NCBI GenBank assembly: GCA_003971905.1
Contig: RSEE01000071.1
Location: 124,001 to 188,000, forward strand
Origin: Moniliella sp. 'wahieum'
Taxonomy: Eukaryota; Basidiomycota; Moniliellomycetes; Moniliellales; Moniliellaceae
Length of the DNA: 64,000 nt
Direction of reading: 5' to 3'
The notes beneath the pieces are model-generated. The model saw only the letters and a list, made by a program, of their open reading frames with translations. It ran no database searches and had not been told where the DNA came from. Position 1 is the first letter of the stretch. Each line of letters starts with the position of its first letter. Made by a program: the position numbers and the translations under genes. Positions 1 to 10,477 of this stretch are shown in pieces.

Positions 1-417
1 TGCTCAGGCTTTCATCAGGTTTCAGGCCCTCACGCGGGGCCCATCTATTCTCTCTAGACTTGCCACTGGCTTGCTTTGAACCCATCTGGCAGACCTTCAT
101 GCTCCAAGTCCCGCGGCTGCTGTACGTACTAGCTGTACCTGTAGCTGTACTTGTAGCTGCACCTGCAGCTGTGACTGTCGGTGTAACTGTAGCTGGTGCT
201 CAGCGCATCCTTTGGTTGACCCATTGCCTCGGGCCTGCGTCCCCCGACGTTGGCAACCAAGCCAAAGGCGCTTGGGTAGGGTACTTGCCTCCCTCTCTGG
301 CTTGTGAACGATGGGATCCTAACGCTCCTTCTTTCAGTCCCCACGTGCCTCTCCCACCCCGCGCCTCGTATCCCTCCCCCACATAACCATCAAACCATGC
401 GGAAGCACACTGGAGCT

Positions 418-453
<36 letters not shown>

Positions 454-634
454 CCAACACAACAAGATGGGCGATGAGGTCGATAAGATGCAATGAAGAG
501 TACGTACGGCCCGGACTTTGTTTGACGGGCGAAAAAGGAGCGGAAAGCAGAGTGTTAGAACTGGTACCGACAAGGCCAAGGGACGGCAAGGCAAGGGTGA
601 GAGGGGAACTTCCACCCTGTTACACACACCCCTG
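1..634. other. Intergenic, microsatellites
   Basis: No gene is recognised here. Open frames on both strands have no family resemblance. The stretch holds an (ACGC)n run at about 419-453 and a degenerate direct repeat at about 616-695, built on a unit close to TGTTACACCACCCC. It lies downstream of the RAD6 stop codon. Confidence 0.5.
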
Positions 635-1561
635 TTACACCACCCCTGCTACACCACCCCTGTTACACACTGTTACACCATCCCTGTTACACCACCGAGC
701 TGGGGTCCATCGTGTTCCCCCCTCGGCTTGTGGCTCGGCTTCCTCTTCGTCGTCCAGCCAGCTCTGCTCGACGTCGCCTGACCGCCTCACGTACTCCCGC
801 ATGTTCTCACGGTAGAGCGAGGCAGCTTCCACGTTGGCCGGGCTGTGGGAAGGCAAGGGAAAAAGGAAGGGAAAGAAAGCGATGGGGTTAGTTGGTTCGT
901 TTGTTCGTGGTTCGGATGCGGCTGCACTGTGCTTTGTTGCTACCTTTCATCCTCCTCTGGCCGCTCCCCGAGCCAAGCCGAGCGCAGCACAGGAAGGAAG
1001 GGAAGGGAAGGAAGGGAGGAAGGGAAGGGAAGGAAGGGTGAAGGGAAGGGAAGGGAAGGGAAGGGAAGGGAAGGGAAGGGAAAGGAAGGGAAGGGAGGGA
1101 AGGGAGGGAAGGGAGGGAAGGGGGAAGGGAAGGGAAGGGAAGGGAAGGGAAGGGGAGAGGGGAGGCAAGGCCAAGGCCAAGGCCAAACAGTCCGTACGCA
1201 CCTATTGGGATTGGGATCATGCAACAGCGACTGAATCGAAGTCAAGATGGCCGTCACGTCGTACGTGGGGCTCCAGCGGTTCTGCAAGATGTCGAGGCAC
1301 AGTTCGCCATTGGCATACACGTTGGGATGGAACATCTTGGTGAGAAACTTGACGTGCGGCGGACGCGCAGGGTACGTCTCATCAAACGTCAACACCAACT
1401 TGAACGTGCCATCTTCAAACGGCGTTGCCGACGGACCAAAGATGACTGCATTCCATACCATCAGGTTGTCCCCAACGGGCGCACCGGAAATTCCCCCGGC
1501 GGATCGGCCGAGAGAGACGCTTAAAGTCCCGGATGAGACGCTTGCGCGAGGGTGTGGCCAT
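635..1561 (-). CDS. RAD6: E2 ubiquitin-conjugating enzyme Rad6/Ubc2
   Basis: This is the E2 that ubiquitinates histone H2B and PCNA in chromatin regulation and post-replication repair. Exon 1 runs from 1561 to 1202 and exon 2 from 842 to 635, around a 359 nt intron (donor GTGCGT, acceptor CCACAG, splitting a Ser codon). Exon 1 encodes [11 protein letters not shown], then the UBC core with [20 protein letters not shown], whose Cys is the thioester residue. Exon 2 encodes [18 protein letters not shown] and SWLDD, followed by a tail of about 30 residues, partly acidic, longer than usual and perhaps misread. The frame changes once near 1510, between KRL and GISGAP. The start is the ATG giving MATPSRKRL, matching family N-termini. 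The intron is filled by a purine repeat. Confidence 0.9.
991..1169. repeat. GGGAA/GGGA polypurine microsatellite in the RAD6 intron
   Basis: The plus strand is almost pure purine, made of GGGAA and GGGA units. On the RAD6 sense strand it is a polypyrimidine tract of about 180 nt inside the 843-1201 intron. Confidence 0.9.
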
Positions 1562-2340
1562 AGGAAAGGGGAGGCAGGTGGATGTGGATGTGGAGGCGGA
1601 GGTGGAGACGGAGGCGAACGCAAAGACAAAGCCAAAGGCGAGATGGAGGTGGAGGTGCGGGACACACCGTAGCGGCTGTGAGTGGCAAATGGGGTGCACG
1701 AGGCTGGACCAGGCTGGGATGGCATGCTTGCTGCGTCGCTATCACGCTCGCCCTGTGTGCATGTGACGGGTGACGGGTGATGGCCATGCGTGGGAGCCAG
1801 CAGAGAGCACGAGGAGGCACGGGGTCTCTCTTGCCGCCTGCGGTCACCTGACCAGAGCGGCGGTGCAACAAGAGCCTGGCCGCAGGGGGGCCGCCTGTGC
1901 TTGCAGTGGCGCTTGCTTTGCCGTCGCTGCTGCCGCGGCGACGCACAGACAGCCCGGTGCGGTGGTCCTACATTAATTGGTACACGAGTATCACGATCGC
2001 TCGCTCCCCTATCCCCCTCCCACGCCTGCCATTTCAGCGCGCTCAGCTCGCAGCTCAGCCCAACAACGCGCCTTGCGCTCTCGGCGTTTCATAGCAAGTA
2101 TACAGGTGCATCCGGTCTTGGTGCCAACAGCAGTACTAACCGGCACGTCAGACAAGGTGAAAACATACCAAAGACAAGTACAGCATGTGCGGGGGCCATG
2201 GGAAGAAAGGGGGAATACAAGGGACAGAAGGGAGACCTCGTTTCTCGCCAGCGCAGAGAATCGAACCCGGTGCCACGGACTGGTTGATCCAACGGTGGCA
2301 GCCTTGGATCCGCGGCCCACACCTTCACGGTACACTACAC
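1562..2340. other. Intergenic, no gene seen
   Basis: This lies between the RAD6 start and the stop of the SUMO-motif gene. I see no conserved protein. A GGTTCGATTC T-arm-like string occurs on the minus strand near 2270, but no complete tRNA can be folded around it. Confidence 0.4.
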
Positions 2341-3386
2341 TCAGAATTCCCGTTTGACCATCGGCTTGGATTCGCTCTTGACAACCGGTTTGGACTCGGA
2401 TTTGACCATCGGCTTGGATTCGCGTTTGATGGCTGGCTTCGACTCGTGCATGCAGCAGAAGAAGAATGAGAACGCCATCGATGGGAGCCGGAGCCACCAC
2501 GTCCACCACGTCCGCGCCCGCTGCTTCCTCGCCCACGGCCCCTTCCCCATCCACTCCCACCCCCACTCCCACTTCCACTTCCACCCCCACTCCCACTTCC
2601 ACCCCACTCCCACTTCCACCCCCACTCCCACCTCCCCACTGGTTACCCCCCCGCCTCCGCCTCCAAAGGAGCCATAAGATTGAGCACGCCCGCTGCCATA
2701 GGACGACGTGGTTCGCATGGGAGCCAAAGGCTGAGCACGTGCGCCGCCATACGAAGACGCTCCACCATACGACCCTCCGCCATATGATCCTCCGCCATAC
2801 GACCCGCCGCCACCATACGAAGACCTGCCGCCACCGTACGAAGACCCACCGCCGCCATACGACGATGCACCGCGCCCCAGCCGTGGCTTCCTCGCTGTCG
2901 GTCCATCCACTCTTCAAACGTCTCGTAATCGTAGGCAGAGGCCTCGAAGTCATAGTCGTCCTCTGCACTGTCCATAAAGTCGCTCTCGAGGTAATCCAGG
3001 CGGTACGCACCGGCGTTGGGGAGCGGCTGGGCACGCGGGGGGTCGGCGGCTGGCTCCGGTTTGGCGGGAACCAGGGCGGATGCGAGTTCTGGTTTAGCAG
3101 AAACAGGTCCGGTTGTGGGCTCTTGCTTGGCGAGAGGGGGGTTCGGCGCGCGCGTGCTCACAGATACACGCGTAATTTCCACTTCGCTGTCAGAGTCTTC
3201 CAGCGAGTGCGAGACGGGGTGCGACTCGGGTTTGACGTTGGCCTTGGCCTTGGCCTTGTCGTCGGCGTCCGAGTCCGAGTCCGAGTCGGAGTTGAGGGTG
3301 ATGACCTCGGCCTTGGGTGGCGCCGGAGCAGGGGCTGAGGCGTATGATATGAGCGGAGACGAGGTCAGCTCCTGCACGCTGTCCAT
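2341..3386 (-). CDS. Unrecognised low-complexity protein with SIM-like and SUMO-consensus motifs
   Basis: I do not recognise the family. From the ATG at 3386 the protein begins MDSVQELTSSP. Residues 27-43 carry VITL followed by alternating Ser/Asp, which is the form of a SUMO-interacting motif. A second such site, SDSEVEITRV, is near residue 70. A middle segment is acidic and Tyr/Phe-rich (YDYETFEEWMD). Next comes a stretch of repeated SSYGGGG units (about 2740-2880). The C-terminus in one frame has four octads of the form ESKPMVK (about 2349-2444), each giving a psi-K-x-E site (IKRE, VKSE, VKSE, VKRE). The frame changes near 2890 and the Gly-rich 2480-2650 part is ambiguous, so the exact C-terminus is uncertain. 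It is divergent from GGC1. Confidence 0.5.
2349..2444 (-). repeat. Four 24-bp tandem units encoding psi-K-x-E octads
   Basis: The 24 bp units differ at a few positions and encode ESK-P-x-x-K-x octads on the minus strand. The period is a multiple of three, as expected for a coding repeat under selection to keep frame. Confidence 0.7.
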
Positions 3387-3951
3387 GGTCGGAGCGAGGG
3401 GGGGGGAAGAGGGTGGCGGGCAGGTTGGTGTAGTTGGGTATATGCCCGGAGCGACGCGCCTCGCGGAAGCGCATTTGCCCTGGGCTACGCGAAGGGGGGG
3501 GTTGCGTAAGCGCACAGGCGTCACGTGACGCGTGGTGCGGCTAGGGCGCGTGTTGCACCGAGTCGCGCGAGCGTCTTGTCGGTGCAACAAGGCCGACCCG
3601 ATCCGAGCCGAGGGGCGTCACGCGTCACGTGCGTGCCGGAGACGGCTGGCAGCACACTTGGCTTGCGCCGCAGCCGGCCCCAATCACAGATCATCGATCA
3701 TCGATCATCCCCGCCGGCACTCGTCCCGTGCCACAGCGCGCGGGTGTGGGCGTCGATATCGATAACCGACACGCGATGCTCGACAATCGCAGGACGACTG
3801 AGTTACAATTGAAATTCTTCTCGCACCTTGCGTAGTCTTCTCCAGACTCAACTGGCTCCAACTCGGCTCTCTTTTTTTTTCCGGCCTCGCCCCCCTGCCC
3901 CGCTTGCCCGCCACCACGCCCCGCCCCTCCTAGGCCTGTCTCCTCCGAACC
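3387..3951. promoter_or_regulatory. Shared divergent promoter region
   Basis: This 565 bp gap separates the start codons of the SUMO-motif protein (minus) and GGC1 (plus). It contains GC-rich palindromic strings such as CACGTGACG near 3521 and a repeated ATCATCGATC near 3690. CT-rich sequence precedes GGC1. No TATA box is obvious. Confidence 0.4.
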
Positions 3952-4846
3952 ATGGCACCGCACCTCGATGGGCCCCGCCGCGAGAGCGCTAACGCGCGCA
4001 TTGCTGGTTCCGGTGTCAGCGGCATCGCGGAGCTCTTTGTCTTCCCCCCGTAGACACCATTGCCAAGCGTCTGATGAGCAACAAGGATGCGTCCAAGTCG
4101 CTTTCCCAGGTCATCTTCAAGGAACAGGCCGCCGCACCCATCGGCACCAAGGCTCTCTCGCTCTTCCCCGGCCTTGGGTACGCGGCTGGGTACAAGGTCC
4201 TGCAGCGGGTGTACAAGTTTGGTGGCCAGCCCTTCATCAACGACTACCTCCGCGCCCACCATGGCCAGGCCTTCACCAACACCTTTGGCGAGCGCAATGG
4301 AAAGTCGATGATGCAGGCCACCGCCGGCTCTCTTACAGGCATTGGTGAGGTGGTGTGCTTCTGCCACTGGACGTGCTCAAGATCAAGCGCCAGACCAACC
4401 CCGAAGCCTTCCGGTCCCGTGGGTTCCTCCGCATCGTCAAGGACGAAGGCTTTGCTCTGTACCGCGGCTGGGGCTGGACCATGGCGCGCAACGCGCCTGG
4501 CTCGTTTGCTCTCTTTGGTGGGTCGGCGTTCACCAAGGAGTACCTCTTTGGTCTGCAGGACTACAGCTCGGCTACGTGGGGCCAGAACTTTGCTGCCTCG
4601 ATTGGTGGTGCGGTGGCTTCCATCACCGTCTCGGCCCCGTTGGACGTGGTCAAGACCCGCATCCAAAACGCCAACTTTGAGTCCAACGTCGGTGGCTTCA
4701 CCATCATCAAGGACATGATCAAGAACGAGGGAGTGGGTGCGTTCTTCAAGGGTCTCACGCCTAAGATCTTGGTGGTTGGACCCAAGCTGGTCTTTAGCTT
4801 CACCCTGGCTCAGTCCCTCATCCCCCTCTTTGGCAAATACATGTAA
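3952..4846 (+). CDS. GGC1: Mitochondrial GTP/GDP carrier
   Basis: This inner-membrane carrier exchanges matrix GDP for cytosolic GTP and affects mitochondrial iron handling. The protein starts MAPHLDGPRRES and follows yeast Ggc1 closely: RLMSNKDASKSL, LFPGLGYAAGYKVLQRVYK, LPLDVLKIKRQTNPE, GWGWTMARNAPGSFALFGG and FKGLTPK. Three carrier signatures are visible: PVDTIAKR, PLDVLKIKR and PLDVVKTRI. It ends LIPLFGKYM and TAA. Length fits the family (about 300 residues). The frame changes twice: near 4047 in a C run before PVDTIAKR, and near 4352 before LLPLDVLK. No intron is needed. It is convergent with the acyltransferase gene. Confidence 0.93.
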
Positions 4847-4960
4847 TTGCATGCAATTGCCACCCCCCCCCCCCGAAAAAGCCCTTGCTGGCCTGTCTTG
4901 GTGCTTGGGCGTGTACCTGTCCTGCTATAGTGGGCGCTGCCCATCATTCCCATGTTTGTT

Positions 4961-6612
4961 TCACCCCTCTTTCGAGAATGGCTGCTCGATGCCCTTTGAT
5001 GAGGGTGCCCGAATCGGCGCAATAGGCAGTGCATTCACTGTAGTGTGTTGGACTCTTAGCCGTGTCCTTCCAAAAGCAACGCTTGCAACTCCTCCACCCA
5101 TTGCTCCCATGCCCGGATCCGTCCCGCTCAGCTGTAGCCTCAGCTGCCCGGCCGCTATCCAGAACAGCAGGACTACTTCTCCGGGAGCCATAGTGAGGGA
5201 GATCCCGAGGTCGGTCGGACAAGGAGTGAAGCAAGCGCCAGGACCTTGGTCCAGCTCGCCCAGACTCACCACCCATACCCGCCCTGGCTTTGTGAGCAAA
5301 GAAACGCTGGTCTTAACTCCCCAAATCGGCAGCGCTCCCTTGACCATTTCAGCCTCACTGTCGGCAAGTTGGATCGCCATCGCCCGTACCTCACCCCTCG
5401 CCGCGGCATAGACCTGAGGCACCGTAGCGCACAGTGGCCAGACTCGGCTGCCGGGCACACGTAGCGGATCGAGCCATTGTCGCGCATTCGACAGCCCCAG
5501 GAAAAGGGTTCCTTCGCTCCCTGCTAGATCCCCTCCTAGATCCGGCTGGGCGACCATCGCGCACGCCGTCACAAATACCGCCGCACTCACGCCCTGCTGC
5601 TCTGCAGCGGCCAGGATGCACGCGTGTCGGACCGAGACAGGGTAAGGCGATGGCACGCGCTCCCAGCCGCAGGCGCAGACACTTGCGCCTGCAACGCCAA
5701 CAGAGACGCCATGGCCATGTTCGCGTGTTCCACCTGCGCAGGCGAGACAGGACCCACATCTTCTTCCACCACCGTCTCCCCCGCGGGGGGAAGGCCCCAC
5801 CTCGCCCCCCCACCCTCGCTCCACAGGAGATACACTCAACCCATCCAGAAACGCCCCCAGTACCACGCTAGTGCCCGACACGCACAGTCTGACTTGTTAG
5901 TGCTGCTATACTTTCTCTCCACCCCCCGGTTGAACTCAGCCCGTTCGACCAACAATCCAATCTGTAACGCACCAGGATCCTTGCCCGTCGAGCCAGGCTG
6001 GCTTGGCATGCAACTCTACCGTGTCCCCTGTGGGCAAGGCGCGGTGGACCAGTGCGACCCCCCAAGCGGGCGGGACAAAGGGTTCCCCATTTGGTTCTTG
6101 GGAAAAGAGGAGCGTGTCATTGAGCCACTGCGTGGGCGGGGCTTGGGACTCGTACGTCCATATCGGTTCGGGATGCTCCTAATACGTTTGTTGGCCCGTC
6201 GCCCGGGGGTTATAATAGCGATGATGAGCTGCGTCAGTACTCAGTGTCTCGTTGTTTAACTTGCCACTGCATTGGCGTGTCACATGTCACGCCTTGGGCC
6301 AAGACGGGCGTGGAACGGCCTTGAATGGAACCGGGAACGCTCAAAAGGATGGGTGGGCAGAGGAAGGGTGCGTACAAGGTCCAACTGTACCCCGACCGCG
6401 GGCAGACGGAAGCGCACATCGAGCCAGGCGGCGCGTACTTGGTCCGTTGAAACACGCTGGGACAGCAGACAGGTGAGCGTCCACCCGGCGCTCGGGAGTT
6501 GGTCTGTAAAGGTGGCCATCCATGCTTCAGCGGGGGAGAGGGGCCGCTGCCACCTCCCATCGGTCGAGTACCACGAAGAGTGGGGCCCAGGAACGATTGT
6601 GTCTGTGCACAT
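4961..6612 (-). CDS. Putative CAT-fold (condensation/alcohol-acetyltransferase-like) acyltransferase
   Basis: This is a tentative call by architecture. The N-terminus from the ATG at 6612 reads WQRPLSPAEAWMATFTDQLP, then VSTDQVRAAWLDVRFRLPAV, the usual opening of this superfamily. A central part has WTYESQAPPTQWLNDTLLF. An 84 nt intron (5972 to 5889, GTGCGT donor, CTAAC branch, CAG acceptor) is plausible. After it comes VVLGAFLDGLSV, where the DG of the HxxxDG motif is present but I see no His four residues before the Asp. The C-terminal half has HACILAAAEQQGVSAAVF and LGLSNARQWLDPLRVPG, like the second lobe of such enzymes. Several frame changes occur, so the 4961 end is approximate. The substrate cannot be guessed. 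Confidence 0.45.
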
Positions 6613-7264
6613 GGGACAAAGCAGACGAAGGAAACCAAGACAGCCGGGCGGTTCAGGATACAGGTGGGGGAGAAGTGTGGGGAATAAACAAGGTAGATGA
6701 GAAACGTGTTGTGTGGGGGTGGGACAAAATCAAACGAAAGAAAATCCGGGTTGTTAAGCCCCTATATATATGCTTCCGTGTGTCACAGGTGGCAGGGGGG
6801 GGGGCTGTACTGGTTCAACGCCATATATCCATCCACTGTGGGGCTACTCTGGCCAACGTCACCATGCCGCGATATTCACGCGGCCTTTTCACATTCGAGG
6901 CATAGACACGGGCATATACGCGAACGCGCGGCTTTGCGAAGCTGGCGCAGCCGCGCGAAGGATACAGAACTACGCGGTCCTTCCGTACACACTGCTCTCC
7001 TAGTATAGGCATCTGCCTCCAGAGTCAAATATACGTATGGAGGCAAGACGTTGCCGGGTTTCCGACACAGATGGGGCTAAGCGTCTTTCAGCCTCCAGAG
7101 CTTCAGCGTTCTGAGGCGGTACCTTCAAGGGACATGATGGAAAAGCAAGAGCAAGTCAGGCCAAGGAAGCATGGTCAACACTTCATCAGCTTCACCAGCT
7201 GCGTTAAATGCAGGTGTCTCATGCAAAGCCTACTGTTTCGTTACTGCCAGAAGAAGGCATCAAT
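6613..7264. other. Intergenic, no gene seen
   Basis: This separates the acyltransferase start from tRNA-Val. It contains a TA run near 6763-6771 and a G run near 6796, with no conserved coding sequence. Confidence 0.4.
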
Positions 7265-7370
7265 GGTCGGATGGTGTAGTTGGTCATCACGTACGCTTCA
7301 CATTCTGAAGCTCCAGGCCTCAGCACTGCTGGGACGCGTAAGGTCCCCGGTTCGATCCCGGGTTCGACCA
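7265..7370 (+). tRNA. tRNA-Val (CAC) with a 32-nt intron
   Basis: The cloverleaf folds cleanly. The acceptor arm is GGTCGGA with TTCGACC and discriminator A. The D arm is GTGTAGTTGGTCATCAC. The anticodon stem TACGC/GCGTA is perfect, and the T arm is CCCGG-TTCGATC-CCGGG. The loop TTCACA gives anticodon CAC at 7299-7301. An intron at 7303-7334 sits one base 3' of the anticodon, the canonical nuclear position. Confidence 0.95.
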
Positions 7371-7622
7371 TATTTTGACATCCTGTTCCTTTTTTGTCTC
7401 CCTACTGCAAGTGTATGGGTTATACAGCGCGAATGCCAGCCCATAGGGAAACCGCCAGCAACAGCGAAGAGGTAGACAGCGATCATCTTTTGTTTCCCTT
7501 GCACAGGTGGCGTTTGCGGGGCCAAAAAGCGAAACCTAATATCGGCCGGTTTTTCCTTGCTCCATGGTCGGGCTTGGCTAGCATCGATTGACCAAGCTTT
7601 TAGGAACAAAGAAAAAAAGAAG

Positions 7623-7694
7623 TGGACGAACAGGGAATTGAACCCCGGACCTCATGCATGCTAAGCAAGCGCTCTACCCCTGAGCTATCCGCCC
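7623..7694 (-). tRNA. tRNA-Ala (AGC)
   Basis: This is an intronless 72 nt tRNA. The acceptor arm is GGGCGGA with TTCGTCC and discriminator A. The D arm is GCTCAGGGGTAGAGC. The anticodon loop TTAGCAT gives AGC, on a stem with one mismatch. The T arm is CGGGG-TTCAATT-CCCTG. It converges on tRNA-Val 252 bp away. Confidence 0.95.
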
Positions 7695-8428
7695 TTGAGT
7701 GGTAGAAAGGTGAATGTCAAAAGGCCTACATATCCCGATCAAAGGGTAGGTAGCGGGCTGAAGTTCGTGTGAGATGCTTGCTACCAACCCGGCTCCTCAT
7801 GTAGATGGGCTGATACGCTGGTGGCTGAACTGAGCCTCAGGCCGTAGAGTGCTGTCGTAGCGGGTCTTATCACCTTTTAAAGGCTTTGAGGTAACAATAA
7901 TACCTGGGCCAGTTGAGTCCGAACCTCTTCCAAATAGAGGGGTAGTGCTGGGAAAAAGGCACTGACAAAGAAAGGAGAAAATGATCAGAACAACGGAGGA
8001 ACGCGCATCGGGTCCGTCATAGTTTCCTTTGTCGGGCACGAATGGTGTCAGAACTTGCTGGTTAGAGGCGGTGGTCACTAGCTCACTGGCCACTTCCGAC
8101 CTCTGTTTCATAGCCCCGCGCATATAGACGTTGTGCGCCATTCTCCGATGAGGCAGTTCCGAGAGGGTGCAAAACAGGTGTCTGCATGGTTGTTGGAATG
8201 GCAGAATAATGGGATGCATGGCCTAGGGCAACCGACCTAAATACATCCAATCTATGAATCGGACCCAAAAAACAAAATGCTGAGGGATGGATTCGAGACC
8301 ATTGCACACCGAGGCCGCGTGCGCGCCAAGCTCCTGAAACGGTGCTCAATCCGTAATGGGCCTAGAGAGAAAGCACATGGGAAGGGGGAGATACGGCACC
8401 GAACGGCGGTGGATCCATAGATTTTCAC
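7695..8428. other. Intergenic, no gene seen
   Basis: The stretch lies between tRNA-Ala and the SDH1 stop. No conserved reading frame or RNA gene was recognised. Confidence 0.4.
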
Positions 8429-10477
8429 TTAGTACTTGCGGGCAAACGGTGCCACGCTCTGGCACTCGTTCTCGTCCAAGGTAGTGGAAATGACAGGGCG
8501 GTAGTCCAACTTGACCTTCTGCTCTCCCGGCTGGACAAAGTCCACGGCCGTATCCCACGACAGGGTGTGCTTCATCCAGTTCACATCGTCACGGTCGGGG
8601 AAGTCCTCACGGGCATGGGCACCACGCGACTCCTTCCGCGCGGCGGCAGCGTGCATCGTCTGCGTCGCACACGACAAGAGGTTGCGCAGTTCCAGCGTCT
8701 CGTACAGATCCGTGTTCCAGATCAGCGAACGGTCCTTGATGCCCACCTGGGGCAAAATGTCGGCCACATGGTCAATCTTCTTCTTGCCCTCGTCCAAAGA
8801 CTCTTGCATTCGGAACACAGCCGCATCGGTCTGCATGACCTTCTGCATGTGCAACCGAATGTCCGACGTGTGCTGCGGACCGTTCGAGTTGCGAGCAATG
8901 TCCAGGTCGACAATCGCCTTCTTGCCCGCATCACCTTGCAGCGGCTTGTGCGGTGCACCGGGCGTCGAGTTCTCCTTAATGTGGTTCGCGCACGCACGGC
9001 CAAACACAACAATGTCCAGCAACGAGTTGGCACCCAGCCGGTTCGCTCCGTGCACCGACACACACGCCGTCTCACCAGCAGCATACAGACCCTTGACCAC
9101 CTTGTCCTGGCCATTCTCATGCGTCAGCACCTGACCCTGGTAGTTGGTCGGGATACCACCCATGTTGTAGTGCACCGTGGGCAGGACCGGGATCGGCTCC
9201 TTGGTCACATCCACACCAGCAAAGATGGCGGCCGTCTCCGAGATACCGGGCAAACGCTCGTGGAGAAGTTTGGGAGGCAAGTGCGACAGTTGCAGGTAGC
9301 AGTGGTCCTTCTCCGGACCCACACCACGACCGGCACGAATTTCCATCGTCTCCGCACGCGAAACAACGTCACGCGAAGCCAAGTCCTTGGCCGTGGGCGC
9401 GTACCGCTCCATGAACCGCTCTCCCTCCGAGTTGAGCAGGTATCCACCCTCTCCACGCGAGCCCTCGGTAATCAGGCACCCAGCACCGTAGATACCAGTG
9501 GGGTGGAACTGGACAAACTCCAAGTCTTGCAGAGGCAGGCCGGCACGCGAGACCATGGCCATACCGTCACCAGTGCAGGTGTGGGCCGAAGTGCACGAGA
9601 AGAAAGCACGTCCATAGCCACCAGTAGCAAGGACAGTGTTGTGGGCGCGGAAGCGGTGGATCGTCCCGTCCTCCTGGTTGATGGCCATCACGCCCACGCA
9701 CTCACCGTCCTCCATGATCAGGTCCAGCGCAAAGAACTCGATAAAGTAGTTGGACTTGTGCTTGAGCGACTGACCATAGAGGGTGTGAAGCATAGCGTGG
9801 CCCGTGCGGTCCGCGGCAGCGCAGGTACGGTACGCCTGACCACCCTTGCCGAATTGGAGCGACTGACCACCAAACGCACGCTGGTAGATCTTGCCCTCGG
9901 ACGTACGCGAGAAAGGAAGACCGTAGTGCTCGAGCTCAATCACGGCGCGGGGAGCCTCGCGGGCCATGTAGTGAATCGCATCCTGGTCACCAAGCCAGTC
10001 CGAGCCCTTGACCGTGTCGTACATGTGCCAGCGCCAGTCATCCTCGGTCATGTTGCCGAGCGCAGCGTTGATACCACCCTGGGCGGCGACGGTGTGGGAA
10101 CGGGTGGGGAAGAGCTTGGTGATGCACGCCGTCTTCAGGCCGGCTTCAGCAAGACCCATGGTGGCACGCAGACCGGCACCACCAGCACCGACCACGACGG
10201 CATCGTACCTGAGGAGGACAAGAGGGTTAGCAGCTGGCTGGCAAGGAGGGGATGGGGGTGGCGGCAGGAGAGCAGGAGGGGGAGTGGAGACGCACTCATG
10301 CTCGATCACCTGGTAGCCCTGGGGCGCATCCAGAGGGGAGGACGTCTCCTTGGCACGCAGCGGCTGGGACGCAACGACGCGGCGGGCAGGCGCACAGGCG
10401 GAGAAGGAGCGGGAGACGAGGGGGGCGCGGAGGGCGGGGACCGCGGTGCGCAGGGCGGAGCGGCCAAGGGCGAACAT
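8429..10477 (-). CDS. SDH1: Succinate dehydrogenase flavoprotein subunit
   Basis: This is the catalytic FAD subunit of complex II, oxidising succinate to fumarate in the mitochondrial matrix. The ATG at 10477 gives [20 protein letters not shown], an Arg/Ser-rich targeting sequence. One 87 nt intron (10295 to 10209) separates VIEHE from [15 protein letters not shown], the FAD-binding Rossmann motif. The covalent-FAD His is in [18 protein letters not shown]. Active-site sequence [19 protein letters not shown] is present. The C-terminus ends [11 protein letters not shown]. The whole gene is in frame, unlike most neighbours. The intron is divisible by three and has no stop, so the frame runs through it. 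A long open frame on the opposite strand (8567-10576) is a shadow. Confidence 0.97.
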   Translation of the reverse strand: MFALGRSALRTAVPALRAPLVSRSFSACAPARRVVASQPLRAKETSSPLDAPQGYQVIEHECVSTPPPALLPPPPSPPCQPAANPLVLLRYDAVVVGAGGAGLRATMGLAEAGLKTACITKLFPTRSHTVAAQGGINAALGNMTEDDWRWHMYDTVKGSDWLGDQDAIHYMAREAPRAVIELEHYGLPFSRTSEGKIYQRAFGGQSLQFGKGGQAYRTCAAADRTGHAMLHTLYGQSLKHKSNYFIEFFALDLIMEDGECVGVMAINQEDGTIHRFRAHNTVLATGGYGRAFFSCTSAHTCTGDGMAMVSRAGLPLQDLEFVQFHPTGIYGAGCLITEGSRGEGGYLLNSEGERFMERYAPTAKDLASRDVVSRAETMEIRAGRGVGPEKDHCYLQLSHLPPKLLHERLPGISETAAIFAGVDVTKEPIPVLPTVHYNMGGIPTNYQGQVLTHENGQDKVVKGLYAAGETACVSVHGANRLGANSLLDIVVFGRACANHIKENSTPGAPHKPLQGDAGKKAIVDLDIARNSNGPQHTSDIRLHMQKVMQTDAAVFRMQESLDEGKKKIDHVADILPQVGIKDRSLIWNTDLYETLELRNLLSCATQTMHAAAARKESRGAHAREDFPDRDDVNWMKHTLSWDTAVDFVQPGEQKVKLDYRPVISTTLDENECQSVAPFARKY

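Noticed and set aside
834-1343. Lys/Gly/Arg repeat protein frames across the purine tract
   Set aside because: They are translations of the GGGAA microsatellite inside the RAD6 intron.
2250-2330. T-arm-like GGTTCGATTC suggesting a tRNA on the minus strand
   Set aside because: The T stem has a mismatch, no A box is present, and no seven-base acceptor arm can be paired. At most it is a decayed tRNA.
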